Shown here: piece after piece, positions 28,327-37,180 of the stretch | Numbering within the stretch: the first letter of the stretch is position 1 | Layout: the number at the start of each line of letters is the position of its first letter | Assembly (NCBI RefSeq): GCF_020697055.1 | Contig: NZ_JAJFBP010000003.1 | Span: 62,001-126,000 of the forward strand | Direction of reading: 5' to 3' | DNA length: 64,000 nucleotides | Origin: Panacagrimonas sp. | Lineage (GTDB): Bacteria > Pseudomonadota > Gammaproteobacteria > Nevskiales > Nevskiaceae | Notes under the pieces: generated by a model | Seen by the model: the letters and a program-made list of their open reading frames with translations, nothing else | Database searches by the model: none | Told to the model about the DNA's origin: nothing | Made by a program: the position numbers and the translations under genes

Positions 28327-29523
28327 TCAGCCGGGCTTGCCGTCGAGCCGTGGCCGGGTCAGCACCGGCCAGTAGGTGATGGCATACAGCGCGAAGGCCG
28401 CGCTCCAGAGCAGCGCCGAAATCCAGATCGCACGTGCCATCAGCTCCGGGTCCCACATCGGCAGTCCGACGCGCGTGATCGCGGCCAGCAGCACCAGCAC
28501 GTAGCAGGTCACGTCACCGCGACTCGCGACCAGCGGACGTCCGGTGTGGCCGCGTGCGGTGCGCGTGATCATGCCGATGATCAATCCGCCCATCGCGCCC
28601 ACGGTCAGCGCATGGGTGGCCAGCGACGACGCCACGTGGCCCAACTCGCCCATCGCGCGCAGCGCCAGGTGCAGCGGGATCCAGGCGTAGGCGACATGCA
28701 GGATCCACAGGATCGGCGTGCGCAACGTCCGGTACGGGCGCCACAGCAGCCAGCGCAGCAGGTGCAGCAGCGCGCCGGCGCCGCAGATCGCCGCGATCGG
28801 AACGCCGCGCACCTGCAGGACGTCGGCGCCGGCCATCACCAGGATCGCGCCGAGTGCGGCGACTTCGAGGCCGGCGACCCGGCGCGGCGCGGCGTCCGGG
28901 ATGGCGTTGTGGGTGAACATCGGCACGATGCGCCCGGCCATCACCGCCATGACGAAGAGCACCACGTCGAGTCCCAGTTGCAGACCGAGCAGGGGTGGGG
29001 GCGACACCACGCCCAGGTGCGCCAGGTGGAACAGGCCCGCAGCCAATGCCATCAGCACCAGCAGGCCGACAAAGACGTAATTGCGACGGCTGCGCGCGCG
29101 CCAGACCGGGATGCCCAGCGACACCGCCACGGCCAGCGGGAACGCGATGTTGGTCGCCGCCGCCGCCCAGGCCAGCGGCGAGAGCACCAGCACGCGCGCC
29201 GCGATCCACAGCAGCACCAGGCCCATCAGCCACCGCCCCGTCGGCGTGGGATGGCCCGTCCAGTTGCGGCCGGCGGTGAACAGAAAGCCGGTGATCACCG
29301 CCAGTGCGAATCCGAACAGCATCTCGTGCGCGTGCCACCACGGACCGCGCAGGTAGGCGTACGGCAACCAGCCTTCGACCTGCGCGGCCCAAAGGGCGAT
29401 CGACAGCGCGGCGAAGATGCTCGCCACCAGGTAGAACGGCCGGAATCCGAGTTGCCACAGCGCAGGCGGCGCAGGCGATGGCCATCGCGCAGCGTCGGCG
29501 TGTCCAGCTTTAGAAATCGTCAT
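28327..29523 (-). CDS. nnrS: NnrS family heme/copper membrane protein
   Basis: The 398-residue protein has about 12 hydrophobic helices and the family features PFYLVASIFAALSIALWA, WHAHEMLFGFALAVITGFLFTAG and GRIVPMFTHNAIPD. NnrS proteins protect against nitric-oxide stress. I use the ATG at 29523 with GAGGA upstream. It is divergent from a quinol-type NO reductase, and the shared 165-base gap probably responds to NO. The much longer reading frame to 31347 is antisense to norB and rejected. Confidence 0.92.
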   Translation of the reverse strand: MTISKAGHADAARWPSPAPPALWQLGFRPFYLVASIFAALSIALWAAQVEGWLPYAYLRGPWWHAHEMLFGFALAVITGFLFTAGRNWTGHPTPTGRWLMGLVLLWIAARVLVLSPLAWAAAATNIAFPLAVAVSLGIPVWRARSRRNYVFVGLLVLMALAAGLFHLAHLGVVSPPPLLGLQLGLDVVLFVMAVMAGRIVPMFTHNAIPDAAPRRVAGLEVAALGAILVMAGADVLQVRGVPIAAICGAGALLHLLRWLLWRPYRTLRTPILWILHVAYAWIPLHLALRAMGELGHVASSLATHALTVGAMGGLIIGMITRTARGHTGRPLVASRGDVTCYVLVLLAAITRVGLPMWDPELMARAIWISALLWSAAFALYAITYWPVLTRPRLDGKPG

Positions 29524-29647
29524 GTCGATCCTCGCCACCAGGCGGAGACCATAGCCCGGACGGGACGCGCGAACATCGGGACGGTGCATCCGCAGCCGAA
29601 ATCTCGACGCGCCAGGCGCACGCGGACTCAACCACGGGGCCGGCAGA

Positions 29648-29664
29648 ATCGACCTATAGTCGAT
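29648..29664. promoter_or_regulatory. Inverted repeat in the nnrS-norB intergenic region
   Basis: ATCGAC and GTCGAT form a perfect 6-bp inverted repeat around CTATA, 25 bases upstream of the norB ATG. The centre overlaps a -10-like TATAGT. It does not match consensus NsrR, NorR or FNR/DNR sites, so the regulator is unknown. Confidence 0.35.
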
Positions 29665-29688
29665 CCAATGCCGGGCGTCGGGGGGAAC

Positions 29689-32016
29689 ATGAACGACACG
29701 CGCAAGCTGTGGATCGGACTCGCGGCACTGTTGGTGCTCTCCTTTTCGATCCTGCTGTGGGCAGGCGGAAGGATCTTCCGTGCGGCGCCACCCGTCCCCC
29801 AGCACGTCACGAGTCAGGACGGCACGATGATCTTCTCGCGCGCCGACATCGAGCAAGGTCGCCAGGTCTGGCAATCCATCGGCGGTATGCAGCTGGGATC
29901 GATCTGGGGCCACGGCGCGTATGTCGCGCCCGACTGGAGCGCCGACTGGCTCCATCGTGAAGCCATGGCCGTGCTCGAACGGTGGGCGAAGAAGGACGGC
30001 GCTCCGGGGTACGCCGCGCTGCAGGCGGAGGATCAGGCGGTCTTGCGGGCACGGCTGCAGACGATGATGCGCGCAAACACCTACGACCCGGCGACCTCGA
30101 CGGTCACGCTCACCACTGATCGTGCGGCGGCGATCGCGCAGGTCGGCGCGCACTACGTGAGCCTGTTCGGCAACGCGCCGGAGACCGCCGGGTTGCGCGA
30201 GTCCTACGCGATGAAGGACGAAACCGTCGCGACGCCCGAGCATCGTCGCGCGCTCACCGCGTTCTTCTGGTGGACCGCCTGGGCGTGCACCACCGAGCGT
30301 CCGGGTGACGAGGGCCGAACCTTCGCCGGGGAGGCGACCGGGCCCAGCGACATGCGGGTGACGTACACGAACAACTGGCCCGGCGAACCGCTGGTGGGCA
30401 ACACACCGCCACCGGCACTGTGGCTGTGGTCGGCATTCAGCGTGCTGTTCCTCATCGCCGGCATCGGGCTGCTGGGCTGGCACCATGCCGTGACGCATGC
30501 ATACGACGAGACGCCGCACGCCGTGCCGACGTCCGATCCGTTCGCGGTGCTGCACATCACGCCCTCGATGCGTGCGACGGCCAAGTACTTCTGGATGGTG
30601 CTCGCGCTTTTCCTGCTGCAGATCCTGCTCGGCGCGATAACCGCGCACTACCAGGTCGAAGGCCAGGACGCATACGGCTTTGCGTTGTCCGAAGTGCTGC
30701 CGTACTCGGTGACGCGCACCTGGCATACGCAACTGGCGGTGCTCTGGATCGCCACCGCCTGGCTTGGAACCGGTCTCTACATCGGACCCGCGCTCTCCGG
30801 GCATGAACCGAGATTCCAGCGCCTCGGCGTCAATTTCCTGTTCGTGTCGCTGCTGATCATCGTCGTGGGCTCGTTCGTCGGACAGTGGCTGGCGGTGATG
30901 CAGACGCTCGGGCTGGACCTGAATTTCTGGTTCGGTCATCAGGGCTGGGAATACGCCGACATGGGCAGGTTCTGGCAGTGGTACCTGTTCATCGGCCTGG
31001 CGTTGTGGGTGTTGCTGGTCGGCAGGGCGATCTGGCCGGTGCTGCGCAACCGCTCGAGCGAATCGCGTGCGATCGTGGGATTGCTCTTTCTCGCCACCGC
31101 GGCGATCGGGACCTTCTATGCGTCGGCGTTGATGTGGAACGAGCACACGCACATCTCCGAGGTCGAGTACTGGCGCTGGTGGCTGGTGCACCTCTGGGTG
31201 GAAGGCTTCTTCGAGGTCTTCGCCACCGCCGTGATGGCGCTGATCCTTACGCGCCTGGGTCTGGTTCGGACCGATACCGCGACGGTTGCAGTGCTGTTCG
31301 CGACGATCGTCTTCATGGCCGGTGGCGTCCTCGGCACGTTGCATCACCTGTATTTCGTCGGCACGCCGATCGGCGTGGTGGCGCTAGGCGCCAGCTTCAG
31401 CGCGTTGGAGGTGGTGCCGCTGGCCTACATCGGGTTCGAGGCCTACCACACGTGGCGGCTGAGCAAGAGCACGCCGTGGATGGCGCGCTACAAGTGGCCG
31501 ATGCTGTTCTTCATCGCCGTTTCGTTCTGGAACCTGGTAGGTGCGGGACTCTTCGGCTTTCTCATCAACCCGCCACTGTCGCTCTATTACATGCAGGGAC
31601 TCAACCTGACGCCGCTGCATGGTCACACCGCGCTCTTCGGCGTGTACGGAATGCTGGGCATCGCGCTGGTGCTGTTCTGCCTGCGCGGCTTGCGCGGCCA
31701 GATGGTGTGGAACGCCAGGCTGCTGGGCACCGCGTTCTGGGCGTTGAACATCGGCTTGGCGCTGATGGCGCTGCTCACGCTGCTGCCGATGGGTACGCTG
31801 CAACTGCTGGCGGCGATCGAGCACGGCTACGCCTACGCGAGATCCGCCGATTTCATGGGCAAGCCGATCATGGAGATCCTGGTGTGGATGCGCGTACCCG
31901 GCGACGTGGTGTTCAGCGTGGGCGCGCTGGCGCTGGCGTGGTTCGTCGTCAGGCTCTGGATTGCCCCGACTCCCGAGCCGGTGGACGACGCGCAGGCCTT
32001 GCGCGCCGAGCGTTGA
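29689..32016 (+). CDS. norB: Quinol-dependent nitric oxide reductase (qNOR)
   Basis: The 775-residue protein is the fused form in which a NorC-like N-terminal domain (residues 1-220) lacks the heme c site and the C-terminal region is the 12-helix NorB catalytic core. Heme ligands are visible in TRTWHTQLAVLWIA, EHTHISEVEYWRWWLVHLWVEGFFE, and LHGHTALFGVYGM. It reduces 2 NO to N2O with electrons from quinol. ATG 29689, after GGGGGAAC, is preferred to ATG 29668. No nitrite or nitrous oxide reductase genes are nearby, so the role is more likely NO detoxification than full denitrification. Confidence 0.95.
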   Translation: MNDTRKLWIGLAALLVLSFSILLWAGGRIFRAAPPVPQHVTSQDGTMIFSRADIEQGRQVWQSIGGMQLGSIWGHGAYVAPDWSADWLHREAMAVLERWAKKDGAPGYAALQAEDQAVLRARLQTMMRANTYDPATSTVTLTTDRAAAIAQVGAHYVSLFGNAPETAGLRESYAMKDETVATPEHRRALTAFFWWTAWACTTERPGDEGRTFAGEATGPSDMRVTYTNNWPGEPLVGNTPPPALWLWSAFSVLFLIAGIGLLGWHHAVTHAYDETPHAVPTSDPFAVLHITPSMRATAKYFWMVLALFLLQILLGAITAHYQVEGQDAYGFALSEVLPYSVTRTWHTQLAVLWIATAWLGTGLYIGPALSGHEPRFQRLGVNFLFVSLLIIVVGSFVGQWLAVMQTLGLDLNFWFGHQGWEYADMGRFWQWYLFIGLALWVLLVGRAIWPVLRNRSSESRAIVGLLFLATAAIGTFYASALMWNEHTHISEVEYWRWWLVHLWVEGFFEVFATAVMALILTRLGLVRTDTATVAVLFATIVFMAGGVLGTLHHLYFVGTPIGVVALGASFSALEVVPLAYIGFEAYHTWRLSKSTPWMARYKWPMLFFIAVSFWNLVGAGLFGFLINPPLSLYYMQGLNLTPLHGHTALFGVYGMLGIALVLFCLRGLRGQMVWNARLLGTAFWALNIGLALMALLTLLPMGTLQLLAAIEHGYAYARSADFMGKPIMEILVWMRVPGDVVFSVGALALAWFVVRLWIAPTPEPVDDAQALRAER

Positions 32017-32044
32017 TGGCGCCGGGTGGCCGCGGGCCCCCGAC

Positions 32045-32449
32045 GTGATCGACTACTACCCGCAGATAAAGGCCGTTCACGTGTATGTGGCCGTTGCCAC
32101 AGGAAGCCTCTACCTGCTGCGCGGCCTGCTCGCCGTGACCGGGCGCGAGTCGATCGCCCTTTGCGCACCGGTGCGCTACGCGAGCTACAGCGTGGATACG
32201 GTGCTGCTGACCTCCGCGCTGATGCTGCATTCGATGCTGCCGGCCGCCGCGTTCTCGAACGGCTGGTTGCGGGCCAAGCTGCTCCTGATCATCGTCTACA
32301 TCGCGCTGGGCGTGTTCACGTTGCACCGCGCGCGTGGACCGCGCAGTCGCGTGGTGTGCTACGTGCTCGCACTGACGGTATTCGGCTTCGTTTATGCCAT
32401 CGCACGACGCCACCATCCCTGGGGTCCGTTGGCGCCGTGGTTCGGCTGA
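32045..32449 (+). CDS. SirB2 family membrane protein
   Basis: The 134-residue protein has four predicted helices and the family opening MIDYYPQIKAVHVYVAVATG, with a GTG start at 32045. SirB2-family proteins occur widely without a firmly known function; some are near NO or respiratory genes. It is 28 bases downstream of norB on the same strand, so it is probably co-transcribed and acts in the same response. It ends convergently with prs. Confidence 0.82.
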   Translation: MIDYYPQIKAVHVYVAVATGSLYLLRGLLAVTGRESIALCAPVRYASYSVDTVLLTSALMLHSMLPAAAFSNGWLRAKLLLIIVYIALGVFTLHRARGPRSRVVCYVLALTVFGFVYAIARRHHPWGPLAPWFG

Positions 32450-32473
32450 GCACGGCGCAGGCGCCGCCCCAGG

Positions 32474-33427
32474 TCAATCGATGTAGAGCGAGCTCACCGA
32501 TTCTTCGGCGCTCACGCGCCGGATGGTCTCCGCCAGCAGTCCGCCGATCGACAGCTGACGGATCTTCGGGCAGGCCGCGGCCGCGGGCGACAGCGGGATC
32601 GTGTCGGTCACGACGAGCTGGTCGAGACGCGAATTCATGATGTTGCTCACCGCCGGACCCGACAGCACCGGGTGCGTGACGTAGGCCACGACCTTGATCG
32701 CGCCGGCGTCCTTGAGTGCGCCGGCCGCCTGGCCCAGCGTACCGGCGGTGTCGACGAGGTCGTCCACCAGCACGCAGCTCTTGCCGCGCACGTCGCCGAT
32801 GATGTTCATCACCTTGGCTTCGTTCGGACGCGGACGGCGTTTGTCGATGATGGCCAGGTCGGCGTCGTCGAGCCGCTTGGCGATCGCACGCGCGCGCACC
32901 ACGCCGCCGACGTCGGGGCTGACCACGATCAGGTTCTCGTGGGTCTGGCGCCAGATGTCGCCCAGCAGCACCGGGCTGGCGTAGACGTTGTCGACCGGGA
33001 TGTCGAAGAAGCCCTGGATCTGGTCGGCGTGCAGGTCGACGGTGAGCACGCGATCGGCGCCGCACTCGCCGATCATGTCGGCGCAGACCTTGGCGCTGAT
33101 CGGCACGCGCGCGCTGCGCGGGCGCCGGTCCTGGCGCGCGTAGCCGAAGTAGGGCACGACCGCGGTGATGCGCTGGGCGCTCGCGCGCTTGAGCGCGTCG
33201 AGCATCATCACCAGTTCCATGAAGTTGTCGTTGGTCGGCGCGCAGGTCGGCTGGATCACGAACACGTCCTTGCCGCGAACGTTCTCGAGGATCTCGATCT
33301 GGATCTCGCCGTCCGAGAACTTGCCGATCATCGCCTTGCCCAGCGACACCCGCATGTAGTTGGCGATGTCCTGCGCCAGCTGCGGGTTCGCGTTGCCCGT
33401 GAACAGCATCAAAGAGGAGTCGTTCAT
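32474..33427 (-). CDS. prs: Ribose-phosphate pyrophosphokinase
   Basis: The 317-residue enzyme makes PRPP for purine, pyrimidine, His, Trp and NAD synthesis. Key motifs are [13 protein letters not shown] (ATP flexible loop), [16 protein letters not shown] and the PRPP loop [13 protein letters not shown]. It is class I (phosphate-dependent) in length and sequence. It lies downstream of tRNA-Gln and ispE, an arrangement conserved in the order, but rplY does not follow it here; norB-sirB2 does, in the opposite direction. Confidence 0.97.
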   Translation of the reverse strand: MNDSSLMLFTGNANPQLAQDIANYMRVSLGKAMIGKFSDGEIQIEILENVRGKDVFVIQPTCAPTNDNFMELVMMLDALKRASAQRITAVVPYFGYARQDRRPRSARVPISAKVCADMIGECGADRVLTVDLHADQIQGFFDIPVDNVYASPVLLGDIWRQTHENLIVVSPDVGGVVRARAIAKRLDDADLAIIDKRRPRPNEAKVMNIIGDVRGKSCVLVDDLVDTAGTLGQAAGALKDAGAIKVVAYVTHPVLSGPAVSNIMNSRLDQLVVTDTIPLSPAAAACPKIRQLSIGGLLAETIRRVSAEESVSSLYID

Positions 33428-33443
33428 TTAATTACTTTCAAGC

Positions 33444-33458
33444 GGGGCCGGCGGCCCC
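33444..33458. terminator. Strong hairpin between tRNA-Gln and prs
   Basis: On the transcript strand GGGGCCG-C-CGGCCCC forms a 7-bp all-GC stem with a one-base loop, 17 bases upstream of the prs start codon. It is flanked by CTTGAAGG and CTTGAAAG. There is no T run, so it may mark tRNA 3' processing or moderate read-through into prs. Confidence 0.45.
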
Positions 33459-33496
33459 GTCCTTCAAGGTGGAAAGCATCGATTGGCACGCAGGGA

Positions 33497-33571
33497 TGGC
33501 TGGGGAGCCAGGATTCGAACCTGGGAATGGCGGGATCAAAACCCGCTGCCTTACCACTTGGCGACTCCCCA
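33497..33571 (-). tRNA. tRNA-Gln (anticodon TTG)
   Basis: The minus strand gives a complete 75-base cloverleaf including an encoded CCA. The acceptor stem TGGGGAG pairs with CTCCCCA, the anticodon arm is GCGGG-TTTTGAT-CCCGC with anticodon TTG, and the T arm is CCAGG-TTCGAAT-CCTGG. The discriminator base is G. It sits between ispE and prs, a location conserved in Lysobacterales. Confidence 0.97.
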
Positions 33572-33602
33572 TCCGGGATGCAGATGCAAACGCGAGACCG
33601 AA

Positions 33603-33608
33603 ATTATA
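33603..33608 (-). promoter_or_regulatory. -10 element upstream of tRNA-Gln
   Basis: A perfect TATAAT on the minus strand lies 32 bases before the tRNA 5' end, followed by TTCGGTCTCGCG. No good -35 (GCGGAG at the expected place) is seen. It would make a short leader that RNase P removes. Confidence 0.5.
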
Positions 33609-33638
33609 GCGATGAGGCGCATGCGCTCCGCTCCTGCC

Positions 33639-34511
33639 TCAGCCCGCACGCAGCCGCGCCAGCGGCGACTCGTTGAGGCCGCGCGCGATGAAGCAGCTCC
33701 AGCCGGGCGGCATCGCCGATCGCGCCATCAGCGCCTCGGGGCGCGAGGCGAAGGCGGCGAAGACCGAACTGCCGGTGCCGCTCATGCGCGCGCCGGCGAA
33801 GCGGCCGAGCCGCTGCATCGCCTCGTCGACCAGCGGATAGCGCTGGCGCGTCACCGGCTCGCAGTCGTTGCGCGTGACCGACCCGGCGCGGTACTGGCGC
33901 GACGTGATGCGCGGCGTGTCGCGCCGCAATTCCGGCGCCTCGAAGATCTCGCGCGTGCTGATCGCCACCGGTGGCGTCACCACCAGGAACCACGGCTCGG
34001 GCAGCTCCAGCGTCGTGAGCCGTTCGCCGATGCCCTCGGCGAAGCTGGCATGGCCGTGGACGAACACGGGAACATCGGCGCCCAGGCGCACGCCGAGCGT
34101 CGCCAGCTCGTCGCGCGTGAAGCCCAGGTTCCACAGCCGGTTGAGCGCGACCAGCGTGGTCGCGGCATTGCTCGATCCGCCGCCGAGGCCGCCGCCGACC
34201 GGCAGGCGCTTGTCGATGCGGATGTCGGCGCCCAGGTTCGCGCCGCTGGCCTGGCTCAGCAGACGCGCGGCGCGCACCGCCAGATCGTCGTCGTGCGCGA
34301 TGCCCGGCACCTCGTTCTCGCGCTGGCAGACGCCGTCGCCGCGCGGACGGAAGAACAGCGTGTCGCCGTGGTCGAGGAACTGAAAGACCGTCTGCAGTTC
34401 GTGATAGCCGTCGGTGCGCCGGCCGTTCACGTGCAGGAACAGGTTGATCTTGGCCGGGGCAGGCCAGGGGAACTCGGCGGTCAGCGGCACGTGGGCGGCG
34501 AGGCGAGTCAT
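33639..34511 (-). CDS. ispE: 4-diphosphocytidyl-2-C-methyl-D-erythritol kinase
   Basis: This 290-residue GHMP kinase of the MEP pathway shows the N-terminal PAPAKINLFLHVNGRRTDGYHEL motif with the catalytic Lys, the ATP-binding PVGGGLGGGSSNAA loop, and C-terminal ARMSGTGSSVFAAF. I use the ATG at 34511; the frame is open further upstream, overlapping lolB, without support. The third MEP enzyme-related gene, ispG, is at 22683. It lies between lolB and tRNA-Gln. Confidence 0.95.
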   Translation of the reverse strand: MTRLAAHVPLTAEFPWPAPAKINLFLHVNGRRTDGYHELQTVFQFLDHGDTLFFRPRGDGVCQRENEVPGIAHDDDLAVRAARLLSQASGANLGADIRIDKRLPVGGGLGGGSSNAATTLVALNRLWNLGFTRDELATLGVRLGADVPVFVHGHASFAEGIGERLTTLELPEPWFLVVTPPVAISTREIFEAPELRRDTPRITSRQYRAGSVTRNDCEPVTRQRYPLVDEAMQRLGRFAGARMSGTGSSVFAAFASRPEALMARSAMPPGWSCFIARGLNESPLARLRAG

Positions 34512-34578
34512 GGCGTCGATGCGGCGGAATCTGGAGAAGAAACGGGAAGGAGTCGGAAATAGCGAAGCGGCGACGGGT

Positions 34579-35235
34579 TCACGGCACCGCGGCAGGCGTC
34601 GAGACGCCGACCGGCAACTGGGTCCATTGATCTGCCAGCACCAGCACCTGCGTGTCGCCGTTGCGGGCCTCGATGCGACGCGGCAGCTGCGGCCCGGCGC
34701 CGTCGGCGGACGCGGGCCGGTACTCGACGTAGTTGAGCTCCCAGCCGTTCTGCACGATGCGCAGCGCGCGACCGGTCTGCGGATCCAGGCGCACCTCGCT
34801 GCGCGCATCGGGCGCCGGCAGGCCCAGCGCCCACCAGCGCAGGCCGCGTACCGGCAGTCGCACGCCGAGCGCCTGCTGCAGCCACGCCTCGGGATCGGTG
34901 GTCACGATCGGCTGGTCGTCGCCGGTACGCACCCGCACCTCGATCGCGTCGCCGGCGAGCTCGGCCGCGCGCGCGCCGAACGGTCCGGCCAGGCGCAGCT
35001 CGAAGCGGCCGTCGGGGTGCTGCTTCCAGCGCAGGTCGGCCTTGAAGCCCAGCGCGCCGCTGGCGACGCGCCCCTTCAGCACGAAGCGATCGATCGGCGA
35101 CAGCTGCGCCACGCGAGCCTGCCAGGCCGGCGCCTGCGGACCGTCGACCGGCTGACCGGGCAGCTCGTCGCGCGGCCGCAGCAGCGCACAGCCGCTCAGC
35201 ACCGCGATCAGGGCGGCGATCAGGATCAGCCGCAT
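34579..35235 (-). CDS. lolB: Outer-membrane lipoprotein insertion factor LolB
   Basis: The 218-residue lipoprotein has signal MRLILIAALIAVLSGCALL with lipid Cys at 16. WQARVAQLSPIDRFVLKGRVAS is typical of the LolB N-terminus. It receives lipoproteins from LolA and inserts them in the outer membrane. It begins 3 bases after the TPR gene stop, and ispE follows after 67 bases, the usual gammaproteobacterial order. Confidence 0.93.
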   Translation of the reverse strand: MRLILIAALIAVLSGCALLRPRDELPGQPVDGPQAPAWQARVAQLSPIDRFVLKGRVASGALGFKADLRWKQHPDGRFELRLAGPFGARAAELAGDAIEVRVRTGDDQPIVTTDPEAWLQQALGVRLPVRGLRWWALGLPAPDARSEVRLDPQTGRALRIVQNGWELNYVEYRPASADGAGPQLPRRIEARNGDTQVLVLADQWTQLPVGVSTPAAVP

Positions 35236-35238
35236 GGC

Positions 35239-37011
35239 TCAGCGAGTGAGTCTTTGGACGGTATCGCGCAGCACGCGATGCTCGGGGTCCCGCGCGAGGG
35301 CCTTGTCCCACACGGCCTGCGCCTGCTCGCGCTGGCCCAGCGCCCACAACACCTCGCCCAGATGCGCCGAGATCTCGGGATCCGCGGCCTTGCCCAGCGC
35401 CTTTTCGAGATAGCCGCGCGCCTCGTCGAGGCGGCCGAGCTTGTAGAGCACCCAGCCCATGCTGTCGATCACCGCAGCGTCGTCGGGGGAGCGCTGCAGT
35501 GCCGCTTCGATCAGCTTGTGCGCCTCTTCGAACCGGTCGGTGTTCACCGCGAGCATGTAGCCCAGCGCGTTCATCGCGCGCGCATCGTCCTTGTCGCTGG
35601 CCAGGATGCGGCGCAGGTCGGCCTCGGCCTGCGGAAAACGGCCCATGCGCTCGTGCACCAGCGAGCGGCCGTAGAGCAGACCGGAGTCCTCGGGCGACTT
35701 CTGCAGCGCCTGGTCGTAGACCGACAGCGCCTCGTCGTTGAGATTGGCGTCGAGCAGCATCTCGGCCTCGGCCAGCGTCAGGCGCGGCGCGAGCGGCGGG
35801 AACTGGCGGCGCAGCTGATCGATCAGCGCGCGGCCTTCGGCGGCCTTGCCCAGGCGCGTCATCACCGCGGCCTGGCGCACTGCGGCTTCGATCGCCTGGC
35901 CGCCGGTGTTGACCTTGCGGTAGTGCTCGAGCGCCTTGTCCCACTCCCGGCGCGCCTCGGCGATGCGGCCCAGCTGGTACGAGGCGTCGCCGCCGCGCTC
36001 GGGATCGGCCGCCAGCGGCGCGAACAGGCGTTCGGCCTGCTCGTACTCGCTGTCGGTGAAAGCCATCACGCCCAGCGCGTACCGCGCGTCCTGGTTCTTG
36101 TCGTCTTCCTTGAGCGTTTCGCGCAGCTGCGTGCGCGCGTGCTCGCGGTGCGAGGCGTCGAGCAGCAGGCGCGCGTAGGTCATGCGCACCTCGGCGCGTT
36201 CCTCGCCCTTGGCCTTCTTGAGCAGCTTGGCGACGTAGGTGTCGGCCTCCGGCAGCGCGCCCTTGCGCACCAGCACGCCGATCAGCAGCAGCGTCTCGTC
36301 GCGACCGTCGGACTTGAGGCGCAGCGCCTCGCGCGCGGATTTCTCCGCAACGTCGATCTTTTCGAACCGCAGCGCCACCAGCGCGTGCGCGTAGTAGGCG
36401 CCGGCGAGCTTGGGGTACTGCGCGACCAGGCGATCGAGCACCTCGAGGGCACGCGGACCCGCTTCGGGCTCCATCGACAGCAGCAGTGCGACGTGGCGGA
36501 AGCCCTCGGCCGGACCGCCCGCGTGGCCGCGGATCATCTCCAGGCTCTGTGCGTAGACCTCGTCGAGGTCCTGGTCGCGCAGCGCCAGCCGCGAGAGCAC
36601 CTCGCGCGCGTCCATGCTCGAGGGCTCGAGTTCGAGCCAGCGGCGCGCGGCCAGCTTGGCGGTTTCGGCGTCGCCGGCGCTCAGCGCCAGCTGCGTGGCG
36701 CGACCGGCCAGCTGCGCGTCGGGCGCCAGTTCGAGCGCCTTGACGAAGGCTTCGGCGGCCAGGCCCGGCTGTCCCCGACCGGCGGCCATCTCGCCGGCCA
36801 TCACGTGGAACTGCACTTGCATCTGCTGTTCCGGCGTCAGCTTGAGCGCATCCGCCGGCGCGGGCGCCGATTCGGATGCGATCTCCGGCGCCGCCGTTTC
36901 CGGTCCGGCAATCGGCGCCGGCGCCCCGGCTGCACGCACGGCGACCCAGGGGGTCGCAAACAACGCGAGAGACAGGATGGCGGACCGCAACAGCGTGGGA
37001 CGGAAGGACAC
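35239..37011 (-). CDS. Periplasmic TPR-repeat protein
   Basis: The 590-residue protein starts with GTG at 37011 and a signal-peptide-like N-terminus (SAILSLALFATPWVAVRAAG). After a Pro/Ala-rich stretch it consists of TPR repeats across about residues 70-585, the last ones well conserved (DDARAMNALGYMLAVNTDRF, DAAVIDSMGWVLYKLGRLDE). Similar proteins lie upstream of lolB in many gammaproteobacteria, with no defined function. It probably scaffolds envelope proteins. The catalytic content is nil. It is divergent from hemA. Confidence 0.85.
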   Translation of the reverse strand: MSFRPTLLRSAILSLALFATPWVAVRAAGAPAPIAGPETAAPEIASESAPAPADALKLTPEQQMQVQFHVMAGEMAAGRGQPGLAAEAFVKALELAPDAQLAGRATQLALSAGDAETAKLAARRWLELEPSSMDAREVLSRLALRDQDLDEVYAQSLEMIRGHAGGPAEGFRHVALLLSMEPEAGPRALEVLDRLVAQYPKLAGAYYAHALVALRFEKIDVAEKSAREALRLKSDGRDETLLLIGVLVRKGALPEADTYVAKLLKKAKGEERAEVRMTYARLLLDASHREHARTQLRETLKEDDKNQDARYALGVMAFTDSEYEQAERLFAPLAADPERGGDASYQLGRIAEARREWDKALEHYRKVNTGGQAIEAAVRQAAVMTRLGKAAEGRALIDQLRRQFPPLAPRLTLAEAEMLLDANLNDEALSVYDQALQKSPEDSGLLYGRSLVHERMGRFPQAEADLRRILASDKDDARAMNALGYMLAVNTDRFEEAHKLIEAALQRSPDDAAVIDSMGWVLYKLGRLDEARGYLEKALGKAADPEISAHLGEVLWALGQREQAQAVWDKALARDPEHRVLRDTVQRLTR

Positions 37012-37145
37012 GGAGAGCCTGTACGAAGGACGGGCGAGGGACCGGCGTATGGTACCGCGGTTCGGTCACCGGCCCTGCGATGGGCATGTGTTTTTGCGCC
37101 GCCGCGGTTGAGTCCAGGCGCATGGATCCCCGAAGATATCGCGTC

Positions 37146-37168
37146 GCGCAGTCCGCTCCGGACTGCGC
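37146..37168 (+). promoter_or_regulatory. Hairpin in the hemA leader
   Basis: GCGCAGTCCG-CTC-CGGACTGCGC is a perfect 10-bp stem with a three-base loop ending 12 bases before the hemA ATG. It would occlude most of the space a ribosome needs, and the remaining Shine-Dalgarno (GAGATAG) is weak. It may be a translational control element or, less likely, part of a repeat family. Confidence 0.5.
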
Positions 37169-37180
37169 CTCGAGATAGCG

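Noticed and set aside
28546..29688. Upstream extension of norB
   Set aside because: Antisense to nnrS; qNOR proteins start at the NDTRKLWIG helix.
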